A DNA stretch of 56,711 nt, from the NCBI GenBank assembly GCA_943333275.1, contig CALQSQ010000028.1:1-56711 (forward strand), read 5' to 3'. Every line of letters begins with the position of its first letter. Position 1 is the first letter of the stretch. Both the position numbers and the translations under genes were made by a program. Source of the DNA: Akkermansia muciniphila (lineage in GTDB: Bacteria; Verrucomicrobiota; Verrucomicrobiia; Verrucomicrobiales; V1-33). A model generated the notes under the pieces. That model had not been told where the DNA came from. It did not search any database and worked only from the letters and a program-made list of their open reading frames with translations. This document shows, in pieces, positions 45,492-53,835 of this stretch.

Positions 45492-46849
45492 GGCTCAACG
45501 CTTTTTGATGGGGGATTTTTACGAAAGTGCCGCCGCCAGGCTTCCTTCACTCGTGTACTCTCAAAATCAGCCGTCCGACGAGCGAGATCGCGCAGGGCGA
45601 GTTGGTATTGATAGGATTGCACGGTCAGATCAGTGCGTGACGTATTGAGATCAGTGAGGCCCTGCACAACGTCCAGATTTTTCACCTCACCGGCTCGGTA
45701 TTGGTTTTGAAGGAGTCGATAATTTTCTTCGGCCGCCGCCACCTCGACCTTCAACCCGGCCACATTCTGTTGCAAGGCACGAACCTCCAACCATGCCTCC
45801 TCCACATTTTCAGCCACAGACTTTTCAATCCTTTGCAGTTCCTGCTTGGATTGGAATATTTCAAAATCGGAACGTTTGAGCTTGAGATTACGCTCGCCAC
45901 CAGAGAACCAGGGGATACTCAACCTAAGACCAGCCTGCCAGTTTTGTTCCTGGGTGTTCCGGCTTCGGGTTTCGTTTCCGTCCCACGTGAGACCAGTTTC
46001 GGCATTCAGAGTCGGCAAGTATTGAGCATTGATTTCCTTGCGGGAGGCTATTTTTTTGTCGATTTCAAGAGTGGCGCTCAGGAGATCCTCTCGCTGGCGG
46101 CAGGCGCGTTGCACGGCGCTCGTGAGCGTCTCGTCCGTGAATGGAAATGACGCGGGTTCCGCGACGCTGAATTTCGCCTCGATCCCAAGATTTAAAATGT
46201 TTGCAAGAATTGATCGCCGCATTGTGAGGATATTTTCGGCCGACACCAGTCCGCGTTTGGCCCGTTGCACAACCACAGCACTCTTCAATACATCCGTTTC
46301 GAGAACCTCTCCAACATTCCGGCGCGCCGTTGCGAGGGTTTGCTGCTCCTGGGCCAGACGAAGACTTTCCCGAAGGATTGCCACCAAGTTCTGCTGGGTT
46401 AAGACATCGTAATATGCCGTGGCCACAGCCAGCAAAGTATCCCGCAGCGCGCCTTCAAAATCTATCATTGAAGTTCGTTCGGAAATGCGGCCGACCTGAA
46501 CCGCAGGCCGGACCGTAAAATCAATGATCGGCTGACTCAGCGTAAGACCAGCACTGCTGAAATTGGTGCCTCCGGATGATGTCTCCGAAGTAGAGCTTGA
46601 ATCACGATTGTAAAACTGGCGTCGATGAGTGGCATTGATACCACTGTCGAGACGAGGCGTGAGTCGGGTAAGCGCCAGTTTGGCTTCCAAACCTGCTTTG
46701 GAAACTTCCGCAAAGGCGATGGCCACGCTCTGGTCCGTTTCCAGCGCCCGGTCATAGGCCTCCTCCAGAGTGATTACCCCGGCATGAAGCGCGGGAACAA
46801 CGCCGGTAAAAACCAGCAGAAATCCAAGGAGACGGGGTTTACTTGCCAT
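45488..46849 (-). CDS. TolC family outer-membrane efflux protein
   Basis: A 453-residue protein with a signal peptide (about residues 1-24) and two OEP repeats of long helices with short strands; typical segments are ITLEEAYDRALETDQSVAIA, the repeated R-rich helix ends, and NYRLLQNQYRAGEVKNLDVVQG near the C-terminus. It forms the outer-membrane channel of the tripartite pump encoded downstream in the order channel, adaptor, ATPase, permease. It is the first gene of the operon, so the promoter should lie in 46850-46979. Confidence 0.93.
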   Translation of the reverse strand: MASKPRLLGFLLVFTGVVPALHAGVITLEEAYDRALETDQSVAIAFAEVSKAGLEAKLALTRLTPRLDSGINATHRRQFYNRDSSSTSETSSGGTNFSSAGLTLSQPIIDFTVRPAVQVGRISERTSMIDFEGALRDTLLAVATAYYDVLTQQNLVAILRESLRLAQEQQTLATARRNVGEVLETDVLKSAVVVQRAKRGLVSAENILTMRRSILANILNLGIEAKFSVAEPASFPFTDETLTSAVQRACRQREDLLSATLEIDKKIASRKEINAQYLPTLNAETGLTWDGNETRSRNTQEQNWQAGLRLSIPWFSGGERNLKLKRSDFEIFQSKQELQRIEKSVAENVEEAWLEVRALQQNVAGLKVEVAAAEENYRLLQNQYRAGEVKNLDVVQGLTDLNTSRTDLTVQSYQYQLALRDLARRTADFESTRVKEAWRRHFRKNPPSKSVEP

Positions 46850-46872
46850 GAAGAACGTAAAGGGGAAAATCC

Positions 46873-46938
46873 ATGCCTAGGAGAACGCGCAATCAATTCG
46901 GGCGGAAGCATAAATTGCTCGCTTCTTCGCGTAGGCAT
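46873..46938. promoter_or_regulatory. Inverted repeats upstream of the efflux operon
   Basis: ATGCCTA at 46873-46879 is exactly complementary to TAGGCAT at 46932-46938, and a shorter GAAGC/GCTTC pair lies between them. This is the leader/promoter region of the TolC-like gene. It may be an operator or a folded leader; no regulator gene is adjacent. Confidence 0.25.
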
Positions 46939-46979
46939 ACGCATCACGAGCATGCGATCAGCCCGCCACCCTGCGACCT

Positions 46980-47294
46980 TCAGCTGAGAAAGGAGCAGAT
47001 GTACTGACAGATCCCCTCCCCCACGGAAATGGTAAATCCAGAATTTGCGGGGACTTCAAAGGCACTTCCGGCGGCATAGGATTTGCTCTCCGTCTGCCCA
47101 TCCAGCACCACTTCACAGGCCCCATCCGTAATCTCCATCCGCTCCGCCGCCTCGGTCCCAAAGTGGTAGCTTCCATCATAGATCAGCCCAAGAGTTTTTT
47201 TTGAATTATCCGGAAACAAAATGGTGTGCGAAACCACACGACCATTGAAATAGACGTTGGCTCTGGCGACGGTGGAGACGTTTGAAAAGGTCAT
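46980..47294 (-). CDS. ppnP: Pyrimidine/purine nucleoside phosphorylase
   Basis: A 104-residue single-domain cupin of the PpnP (YaiE, DUF1255) family, which cleaves nucleosides with phosphate to give the base and ribose 1-phosphate. Typical blocks are NVYFNGRVVSHTILFPDN, KTLGLIYDGSYHFGT and the ending FEVPANSGFTISVGEGICQY. The length matches the family. It appears monocistronic, with about 160 bp of unremarkable sequence before the next gene. Confidence 0.9.
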   Translation of the reverse strand: MTFSNVSTVARANVYFNGRVVSHTILFPDNSKKTLGLIYDGSYHFGTEAAERMEITDGACEVVLDGQTESKSYAAGSAFEVPANSGFTISVGEGICQYICSFLS

Positions 47295-47454
47295 TGGAGT
47301 GATGGAATCGGAGTGAAGTGAGCGCGCAGGTTAACGATGCTGCCAAGGATTGCAAACGATCTGAAGGAATGCATTTTCAGCGGTCCCCCGCAGCCACGAA
47401 GCGCGGCCCATCGGACAGGAAACGTCGCCTGAAATCACGATTCCCCAGCCTGCA

Positions 47455-48507
47455 TCAAACCTGATGCAGCAGGCGCTGCAAGATCGCGGGGAGCAGGGCG
47501 TGTTCCTCGAGTTGAATTTTCCGCGTCAGCGATTCCAAAGTTTCGCCCTCCTCCACAGGAACGGTGGATTGTGCGATGATTTCGCCGGTGTCGATGCCGC
47601 TATCGACATAATGGACGGTGCAGCCTGCGGTGGTGTCGCCCGATTTAAGTGCGGATGGAATGGCATTTTTGCCCGGGTATTTCGGAAGGAGACTGGGGTG
47701 GATATTGACGATGCGGCGGGGGAAGGCCTGGAGCAGGGGGCCGTGGAGGATGCGCATGAATCCGGCGAGAACGATAAGGTCCACGCCGGCAGCGCGGAAG
47801 GCGTCGCAGATGGCCTGCTCGGCTGCGGGGGGGAGCGCGGTGGGATGTCCCGGATCGATCCACTGGTGGGGGATGGCGGAATTTGCCGCGCGTTGAAGAA
47901 TCCCGGCATCGGCGCGGTCCGATAGAACGAGGCTCATTTCGGCGTCGAGCGATCCTGCTTTGATGGCGTCGATGAGGGCCTGGCAATTTGTGCCGGAACC
48001 GCTGCCGATGACGCCGATGCGGGGGCGACGCCTGGCGGGGCGGTTGAGTTTCTCCAGGGTCGCGGTGGTGGACTGACCTTTGACCTCGGGTAGGATCGAA
48101 ATTTCCGCACCCACTTCGGCCAGCGCGCCTCGCTCCTCCGGGTTGAGTGTTTCAGGCGTGTAATCGCCGCCTTTGGCGAAAATATGCGGACGAATGGTGC
48201 GGATTAATTCGGTGGTGCGGGGTTCATCGAAAATGACGACGGCATCGACACACGAGAGGGCCAGCAGCACTTCGGCCCGATCCATCTGCGAATTCACCGG
48301 CCGGTCCGGTCCCTTGAGGAGGCGGACGGAGGAATCGGCGTTCATGGCGATGCAGAGCGCGTCGCCGAGCGCCCGGGCCTGCTGCAAATAGCGCACGTGA
48401 CCAACGTGTAGCAGATCGAAGCAACCGCTCGTGAAGACGAGTTTCTGTCCACGCGCATGGAGTGCATTGCGGAAGGCTGCGGCGTCGTTGGGGGTGAGGA
48501 GGGGCAT
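47455..48507 (-). CDS. Fusion of RfaE2-like nucleotidyltransferase and PurN formyltransferase
   Basis: A 350-residue protein with two complete domains. Residues 1-155 match the RfaE2 (HldE C-terminal) nucleotidyltransferase, which adenylylates heptose 1-phosphate for LPS core: GCFDLLHVGHVRYL with HxGH at 34-37, and AKGGDYTPE. Residues about 160-350 match PurN, which formylates glycinamide ribonucleotide in purine synthesis: GSGSGTNCQALID, the catalytic Asn268 and His270 in NIHPSLLPKYPG, and Asp306 in HYVDSGIDTGE. Both active sites look intact. No stop, start or frameshift separates them. The two activities belong to unrelated pathways. It is divergent from glmS. Confidence 0.92.
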   Translation of the reverse strand: MPLLTPNDAAAFRNALHARGQKLVFTSGCFDLLHVGHVRYLQQARALGDALCIAMNADSSVRLLKGPDRPVNSQMDRAEVLLALSCVDAVVIFDEPRTTELIRTIRPHIFAKGGDYTPETLNPEERGALAEVGAEISILPEVKGQSTTATLEKLNRPARRRPRIGVIGSGSGTNCQALIDAIKAGSLDAEMSLVLSDRADAGILQRAANSAIPHQWIDPGHPTALPPAAEQAICDAFRAAGVDLIVLAGFMRILHGPLLQAFPRRIVNIHPSLLPKYPGKNAIPSALKSGDTTAGCTVHYVDSGIDTGEIIAQSTVPVEEGETLESLTRKIQLEEHALLPAILQRLLHQV

Positions 48508-48694
48508 GGGGTATTCTTAGAGGGATTCCCCCGGGGTGCACCCGCCATTTTTCAGAAACCATGGCAGCAACCCGCTCGTTTATAATGATTATGGAATTTT
48601 TGGATAACCAACTTGCAAAACTCGTATTTTCGGCGACGCTGCGTTCCATTCTGTTCCCCTCTCAAATTTAAACCCCTCCCCCCTTTAACAAGTT

Positions 48695-50542
48695 ATGTGC
48701 GGTATTATTGCCTATGTCGGAAAACGCGAAGTTCGACCGATTTTGATCGATGGCTTGAGCAGACTTGAGTACCGCGGCTACGACAGTGCCGGGGTGGCGA
48801 CCCTGACGGACGGGGACATGGAAGTGACAAAAAAGGCGGGGCGGATCACGGAACTGGCCCGGCACGTAGCCCAGCGCAAACGTCCGACCAGCATCGGCAT
48901 TAGCCACACCCGCTGGGCGACCCACGGGGAACCGAACGATGTCAATGCCCACCCGCATACCGACCAGAGCGGTCGGCTGGCGCTGGTGCACAATGGGGTG
49001 ATTGAAAATTACCAACTCCTCAAGCGTCAGATGACGGCAGCCGGGCATACGTTCAAATCCGCGACCGACACCGAGGTGCTGGCGCATTTGATCGGCAAAT
49101 ATTACGATGAGGTGGAGACGCTCGGCGATGAGAAACTTCTGGAAGCCGTGCGGCGCGCGCTGCGCGAGGTGAAGGGCACTTACGGCATCGCCGTGCTGCA
49201 TCAGGACCATCCCGGACTCATCATTGGAGCCCGGCGCGGTAGTCCGCTGGTGCTCGGCATCGGCGATGGGGAAATGTTTATTTGTTCGGATGCAACGACG
49301 CTGCTGCCCTACACGCAAAAGGTCGTTTACCTGAAGGATTTTGATCTTGTGCAGATCCGCGAGTCCAATTTCAAACTGGAAACACTGGCGGAGGGTGAAT
49401 CGTCGTATGAGATCAAGGAATTGGACTATGCCGCGGAGGCGGCGGAGCGCGGTGATTTTGCACATTTCATGCTCAAGGAAATCTATGAGCAGCCGCTGAC
49501 CATTGAGAATGCAGTGCGCGGGCGATTGAACATCGAGGAATGCAGCGCGCAGCTCGGCGGCTTGAACCTCACGCCGCAGCAGCTGCGGGAGATCGACCGC
49601 ATCATCATCCTCGGATGCGGCACGGCTTTGCATGCCGGCATGGTGGGATCCCACATGCTGGAGGACATGGCGTTCATTCCGACGCAGACGGATTATGCCA
49701 GCGAGTTTCGCTATAAGAACTGCCCGGTTCCCAAGAACACACTCTTTTTCGTGATCAGCCAGAGCGGCGAGACGGCCGACACGCTCGGTGCGCTGCGCGA
49801 AGCGCGTCGCAAGGGATTCCGCGGTCTCGGCATCTGCAACAATGTTGGGAGCACGATTGCCCGCGAATCCGACGGCGGCGTATACATGCATGCTGGGCCG
49901 GAAATCGGAGTGGCGGCCACCAAATCCTTTGTCAGCCAGTGCGCCATTTTCGGACTGCTCACACTGGTGCTGGGTCGCATGCGCCATATGAGCGCAGGCA
50001 CCGGAAGGCAGATCATTGAGGCTTTTGAAAAATTGCCGAATCAGATCACACAAATTCTTGCGAACGACGAACACATCGAAGCCATCGCCAGGAAATACTG
50101 CCACGCCAAGAGCATGTTGTTTCTGGGTCGGGAATACAACTATCCCGTCGCCCTGGAAGCCGCATTGAAGATGAAGGAAATTTCCTACATCCACGCCGCC
50201 GGATTCCCCACGGCGGAACTGAAGCATGGAGTGATCGCCCTCATTGATTCCGAGACGCCCTCGGTCTTCATCTGCCCGCAGGATATACTCCACGAAAAGA
50301 ATATTTCGAACATGCAGGAAGTGCGGGCACGCAAGGGCCCGATCATTGCCGTCGCTACGGAAGGTGATGAGGAAATCCACCACCACGCCGATGATATCAT
50401 CTACGTGCCGAGGACCATGGACATGCTCCAGCCCATCCTGAATATCATTCCGCTACAACTGCTCGCCTACCACGCCGCCGTGGCGCTAGGACGCGATGTG
50501 GACAAACCGCGCAATCTGGCAAAAAGCGTTACCGTGGAGTAA
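48695..50542 (+). CDS. glmS: Glutamine-fructose-6-phosphate aminotransferase (isomerizing)
   Basis: A 615-residue cytoplasmic enzyme that makes glucosamine 6-phosphate from fructose 6-phosphate and glutamine, the first step to UDP-GlcNAc for peptidoglycan and LPS. The N-terminal glutaminase starts with the nucleophile Cys2 (MCGIIAYVGKREV) and has RLEYRGYDSAG and HTRWATHGEP. Two SIS domains follow (CGTALHAG, SQSGETADT, GREYNYPVALEAALKMKEI), and the C-terminus ends in KPRNLAKSVTVE. No glmS ribozyme-like leader is recognisable in the 187-bp upstream gap. Confidence 0.97.
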   Translation: MCGIIAYVGKREVRPILIDGLSRLEYRGYDSAGVATLTDGDMEVTKKAGRITELARHVAQRKRPTSIGISHTRWATHGEPNDVNAHPHTDQSGRLALVHNGVIENYQLLKRQMTAAGHTFKSATDTEVLAHLIGKYYDEVETLGDEKLLEAVRRALREVKGTYGIAVLHQDHPGLIIGARRGSPLVLGIGDGEMFICSDATTLLPYTQKVVYLKDFDLVQIRESNFKLETLAEGESSYEIKELDYAAEAAERGDFAHFMLKEIYEQPLTIENAVRGRLNIEECSAQLGGLNLTPQQLREIDRIIILGCGTALHAGMVGSHMLEDMAFIPTQTDYASEFRYKNCPVPKNTLFFVISQSGETADTLGALREARRKGFRGLGICNNVGSTIARESDGGVYMHAGPEIGVAATKSFVSQCAIFGLLTLVLGRMRHMSAGTGRQIIEAFEKLPNQITQILANDEHIEAIARKYCHAKSMLFLGREYNYPVALEAALKMKEISYIHAAGFPTAELKHGVIALIDSETPSVFICPQDILHEKNISNMQEVRARKGPIIAVATEGDEEIHHHADDIIYVPRTMDMLQPILNIIPLQLLAYHAAVALGRDVDKPRNLAKSVTVE

Positions 50543-50645
50543 GGCGTGGGGTGCGCTGGCCGGACGAAAGCCGGGGGAATTTCTTTTTCCCGGGACAAGC
50601 TTCTTCCATTGTAAAGCAGCGAAATCGGGCCCATACTGGGGGCCT

Positions 50646-51056
50646 ATGAAATCAACTCTTCTCTTACTTGGAGCAGGCATTGTCAGCCTGTCCCTCTCAT
50701 CGTGTGTGGATCTTGGGCCGGCGTTGTATAGCGGAGGGGGCGGCGGCGGTTACGGTGGCGGCTACAATGGCGGCAGCTATAACGGCGGGGGTTATGGTGG
50801 TGGCTATGGTGGTGGCCGCCCTGTCTATCACGACCATGACGACCACTACGCTCACAACAACCACTCGTCCAGCAGCCACAACAGCAACAGCGGAAGCTAT
50901 TACGGAGGTCCGGACGCATGGTATCACAGCGGGGAGGCCCTTGGACGCCAGGATCGCAAGCGCCACCTTTCTCCCAATTACCGCCGCCATTCGAGCCAGT
51001 ATGACAAGCGCACCGAATCGCAGTTCGCCCGCGGCTACAATGCCGGCTATCATTGA
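50646..51056 (+). CDS. Gly/Tyr- and His-rich lipoprotein
   Basis: A 136-residue protein starting at the ATG at 50646, with a signal peptide ending in a lipobox-like LSSC. The mature part begins with Gly/Tyr-rich repeats (GGGYGGGYNGGSYNGG), continues with a His/Asp/Ser-rich stretch (VYHDHDDHYAHNNHSSSSH) and ends with a basic, Tyr-containing segment. The composition suggests an extended or disordered surface protein; the His/Asp tract could bind metal. It follows glmS by 103 bp. No named family is recognised. Confidence 0.65.
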   Translation: MKSTLLLLGAGIVSLSLSSCVDLGPALYSGGGGGGYGGGYNGGSYNGGGYGGGYGGGRPVYHDHDDHYAHNNHSSSSHNSNSGSYYGGPDAWYHSGEALGRQDRKRHLSPNYRRHSSQYDKRTESQFARGYNAGYH

Positions 51057-51095
51057 GCCGGGCATCCTGCTCGGCTGAGCGCCGAAAAGAATAAC

Positions 51096-51165
51096 GGCGC
51101 GGACACCTTGAACTCAGTCGTCAAAGACGAAGTTCTCCCCCCGGAGACAGCAAGGTGCCCGCGCC
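51096..51165 (-). ncRNA. Y-shaped inverted-repeat element (candidate structured RNA or mobile palindrome)
   Basis: The outer arms GGCGCGGACACCTTG (51096-51110) and CAAGGTGCCCGCGCC (51151-51165) pair over 15 positions with one A-C mismatch; transcribed from the minus strand that position becomes a G-U pair, so the stem is then unbroken. Inside lie two hairpins: AACT-CAG-TCGTC-AAA-GACGA-AGTT (51111-51134) and CTCC-CCCC-GGAG (51135-51146). Together they form a compact three-way junction of 70 nt. No family is recognised. It lies between a lipoprotein gene and the Sua5-type gene. Confidence 0.45.
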
Positions 51166-51325
51166 AAATTCAGCAGGTGCGCACACGTAATCTGAAACGC
51201 CGAGGATGCAAACAGTGACTTCTCCAAATCATATCCGGAATCAAGTTTGATTTTTCCCGTTTCCTTCATCTCCGACTGGCAATCTGCCCCTTGTGCGGAG
51301 GAAATTTCGCTCCGATAGCTGGAGC

Positions 51326-52354
51326 ATGACAACTGAGGTTTTGCCGACGGATACAAGTGAAAGAATGAAGGAGGCCGTGCAGCGTGCCGTGAGCACACTG
51401 CAGGCTGGAGAGCCGGTGGCCCTGCCCACGGAGACGGTTTACGGGCTCGCCGCTGCGGCATTGAATCCCGAGGCGGTGGCCAAGATTTTCCTCGCCAAGG
51501 AAAGGCCGAGTTTTGACCCCCTGATCGTCCACCTGCCGCACAAGGATCATTTGAAGGAAGTGGCGGAAATCCCCGATGATTTGGTCTCGACCGTGCAGCG
51601 GATCATCGAACGCTTCTGGCCTGGTCCGCTGACGCTGATCCTCCCGAAATCTGCACGCGTCCCGGACATCGTGACGGCTGGCTTGCCCACCGTGGCTGTT
51701 CGAATGAGTGACCACCCGGTTTTCAAACGCGTCATCACCTCCTTCGGCCAGCCGTTGGCGGCCCCGAGCGCCAACAGGTTCGGGAGAATTTCGCCCACCT
51801 CGGCATCGGCTGTGGAGGAGGAACTGGGCGGCCGCATCCCGCTGATTCTTGATGGAGGCGCCTGCATGCACGGTGTGGAGAGCACCATCATTCGGCTGGA
51901 ACGTGGCGAGACCAAACCCATCTTCCGCGTGCTCCGCGCCGGGCCGATTATTAAAGAGGAGCTGCAGGAAATCGGCAAGGTTATCTACGAGCACTCTGCC
52001 ACCTCCCCCACCCCGGAGGCCCCGGGTCAGCTCGCGAGCCACTACGCACCGCGCACTCCACTGCGCCTGCTGAGCAGCCCCGCGGATTTCCATCCGGATC
52101 CTTCCAAGCGTTATGCCCTGCTCAGTTATCGCGGCGAGGATGAGGACGGCTACATGGATCTTACCGACTGGGCGGCCATGGCTGTGCTCAGTCCCGGCAG
52201 CGGCAAACAGAGCGAGGCGGCGATGCGGCTCTTCTTCTGCCTGCGGAAGCTGGATGCGGAAGGGGTGGATGAAATCGTCGCCGAGCCGATCACCGACAAG
52301 GGTCTTGGCATGGCGATCATGGATCGCCTGAGGCGGGCGGCTGGAAAGCGCTAG
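51326..52354 (+). CDS. Threonylcarbamoyl-AMP synthase, Sua5 type
   Basis: A 342-residue protein. The ATG at 51326 has GGAG just upstream. Residues about 15-210 form the YrdC/Sua5 domain: AVALPTETVYGLAAAALN-type sequence near 35 (PTETVYGLAA), KIFLAKERPSFDPLIVH, and the SAPSANRFG-type stretch AAPSANRFGRISPT. A linker PGQLASHYAPRTPLRLL joins the C-terminal Sua5 domain (about 235-340). The enzyme makes the threonylcarbamoyl-AMP used for t6A37 of ANN-decoding tRNAs. The two-domain form distinguishes it from the shorter TsaC. It converges on the acetyltransferase gene. Confidence 0.92.
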   Translation: MTTEVLPTDTSERMKEAVQRAVSTLQAGEPVALPTETVYGLAAAALNPEAVAKIFLAKERPSFDPLIVHLPHKDHLKEVAEIPDDLVSTVQRIIERFWPGPLTLILPKSARVPDIVTAGLPTVAVRMSDHPVFKRVITSFGQPLAAPSANRFGRISPTSASAVEEELGGRIPLILDGGACMHGVESTIIRLERGETKPIFRVLRAGPIIKEELQEIGKVIYEHSATSPTPEAPGQLASHYAPRTPLRLLSSPADFHPDPSKRYALLSYRGEDEDGYMDLTDWAAMAVLSPGSGKQSEAAMRLFFCLRKLDAEGVDEIVAEPITDKGLGMAIMDRLRRAAGKR

Positions 52355-52375
52355 GCTGCGGGCATTTCCAGAGGA

Positions 52376-52765
52376 TCACCTCACCCACGCGCTTGGATGG
52401 GAGGTGAATCCGATTTTGGAATAATATTCCGTGGCGGCAGGGGCGGCGAGCAGGATGATTTTGCAGGCAGGCTGGAGTTGCTGGCGGACCATTTCCATCA
52501 ATTCCCTGCCGATCCCCTGGCGCTGGTAGGACTTATCGACAGCCAGATCTGACAGGTAGCAGCAGTAGGCAAAATCCGTCAGACCGCGGGCGACGCCTAT
52601 CAACTGCGGCCCTTCCCATGCAGTGACGAGAACATTGGCATGCTGGAGCATACCTTGTAGCGCGGCTTCGTCACCCACCGGTCTGCGCTCCGCCAGGGTG
52701 GAGCGAATCAGGAGGTCACGGAATTGTGATACCGTGATCCGGGCATCGTGAGAATAACGGATCAC
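52376..52765 (-). CDS. GNAT family N-acetyltransferase
   Basis: A 129-residue acetyltransferase. The family begins around VIRYSHDARITVSQF, where GTG at 52765 is the best start; the open frame upstream overlaps the pyruvate dehydrogenase gene and is not family-like. The acetyl-CoA-binding motif A is DLAVDKSYQRQGIGRELMEMV, cited here by its ends DLAVDKSYQ and RQGIGRELMEMV, and the C-terminal EYYSKIGF motif B is present. The substrate cannot be inferred. It is the last gene of the pyruvate dehydrogenase E1 operon, 16 bp downstream. Confidence 0.8.
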   Translation of the reverse strand: MIRYSHDARITVSQFRDLLIRSTLAERRPVGDEAALQGMLQHANVLVTAWEGPQLIGVARGLTDFAYCCYLSDLAVDKSYQRQGIGRELMEMVRQQLQPACKIILLAAPAATEYYSKIGFTSHPSAWVR

Positions 52766-52781
52766 GATGGCGCACCCTGGG

Positions 52782-53789
52782 TTAGGCGTAGGCGGGCTCG
52801 CAGATCGTGAGCACCTTGTCCACAACCTGACTGGCGTAAGGAAGCTGCATTTTCTCGACTGGGGGACTGTAAAAGGCGGGAGCATCAATGGCGCTGATAC
52901 GAAGCACCGGGGCATCAAGATCGTCGAAAGCCTTTTCCTGAATCATGCTGACGATCTGGGAACCGACTCCGCAGAAGGGTTTGTTTTCCTCCACGTAAAT
53001 GGCGCGGTTCGTCTTGCGGACGGATTCGAGAATCGTTTCCTCGTCCAGTGGACGAATGCTGCGCAGGTCTACGACTTCGGCGCTGATGCCGTGCTCATTT
53101 TGGAGGATTTCCGCCGCCTGCAGGCAGACGATGACCGAGCGGCCGTGGGCGATCAATGAAATGTCGGTGCCTTCACGTTTGATGTCGGCGACACCCAGCG
53201 GGATGAGAAGTTCGCCATTGGGCAGATCCGCATTGTCCGGCACGTCCCCGAGTTCGCCGTAAAGAACGGTGGATTCCATGACATAGACAGGATCGTTGTC
53301 ACGGATGGCTGATTTCATGAGACCCTTGGCATCATAGGCAGTGGCCGGGCACACGACTTTGAGACCAGGGGTGTTGGCAATGAAATTTTCCGGCGTGTGG
53401 CTGTGCGTGGCGCCGACGCTGGTGCCACCGTTGGCTGGACCACGGATGACAATGGGGCAGTTGATCTTGCCGCCGCTCATGTAGCGGACGCTGGCGGCAT
53501 TGTTGATGATCTGATCGAAGGCCACGTAGGCGAAACTCCAGAACATGAGTTCCATAACCGGACGCGTGCCCAGCATGGAGGCACCGATGCCCATGCCAAT
53601 GAAGCCGGCCTCGGAAATCGGCATGTCCATGACGCGGCTGTCGCCCCACTTCTCCCAGAGTCCCTGGGTCACTTTGTAAGCCCCGTTATACTGGGCGACT
53701 TCTTCACCCATGAGGATGACATTTTTGTCGTTGGCTAACTCTTCATCGAGTGCTTCACGGATGGCTTCGCGGTAGGTAATTTGGCGCAT
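52782..53789 (-). CDS. pdhB: Pyruvate dehydrogenase E1 component, beta subunit
   Basis: A 335-residue protein starting at MRQITYREAIREALDEE. It carries the transketolase pyrimidine-binding domain (VILMGEEVAQYNGAYKVTQG, PISEAGFIGMGIGASMLG) and the C-terminal domain ending KMQLPYASQVVDKVL. With the alpha subunit it decarboxylates pyruvate and transfers the acetyl group to lipoyl-E2. The longer frame upstream of 53789 overlaps the alpha gene and is not family-like. The gap to the alpha stop is 46 bp. No E2 or E3 gene lies in the window. Confidence 0.95.
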   Translation of the reverse strand: MRQITYREAIREALDEELANDKNVILMGEEVAQYNGAYKVTQGLWEKWGDSRVMDMPISEAGFIGMGIGASMLGTRPVMELMFWSFAYVAFDQIINNAASVRYMSGGKINCPIVIRGPANGGTSVGATHSHTPENFIANTPGLKVVCPATAYDAKGLMKSAIRDNDPVYVMESTVLYGELGDVPDNADLPNGELLIPLGVADIKREGTDISLIAHGRSVIVCLQAAEILQNEHGISAEVVDLRSIRPLDEETILESVRKTNRAIYVEENKPFCGVGSQIVSMIQEKAFDDLDAPVLRISAIDAPAFYSPPVEKMQLPYASQVVDKVLTICEPAYA

Positions 53790-53835
53790 GAATTGGGGGG
53801 AAATAGGGGAGTGAAAATCTGGGACAGTGCGACGG

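Noticed and set aside
48508..48694. glmS ribozyme or a clear sigma-70 promoter
   Set aside because: TATAAT occurs at 48581-48586, but no -35 box lies at a suitable distance, and the ribozyme core is not recognisable.
48668..50386. 572-codon open frame antisense to glmS
   Set aside because: The plus strand encodes a full-length, strongly conserved GlmS. The antisense frame has no recognisable domain and is a by-product of GC-rich codon use.
50569..50597. Intrinsic terminator after glmS
   Set aside because: GGGAA/TTCCC can pair, but the T-rich stretch is in the loop rather than after the stem, so it does not have terminator form.
51091..51170. Integron attC recombination site
   Set aside because: The inverted repeat is long enough, but the required RYYYAAC and GTTRRRY core sites are not present at its ends and no integrase gene is seen.
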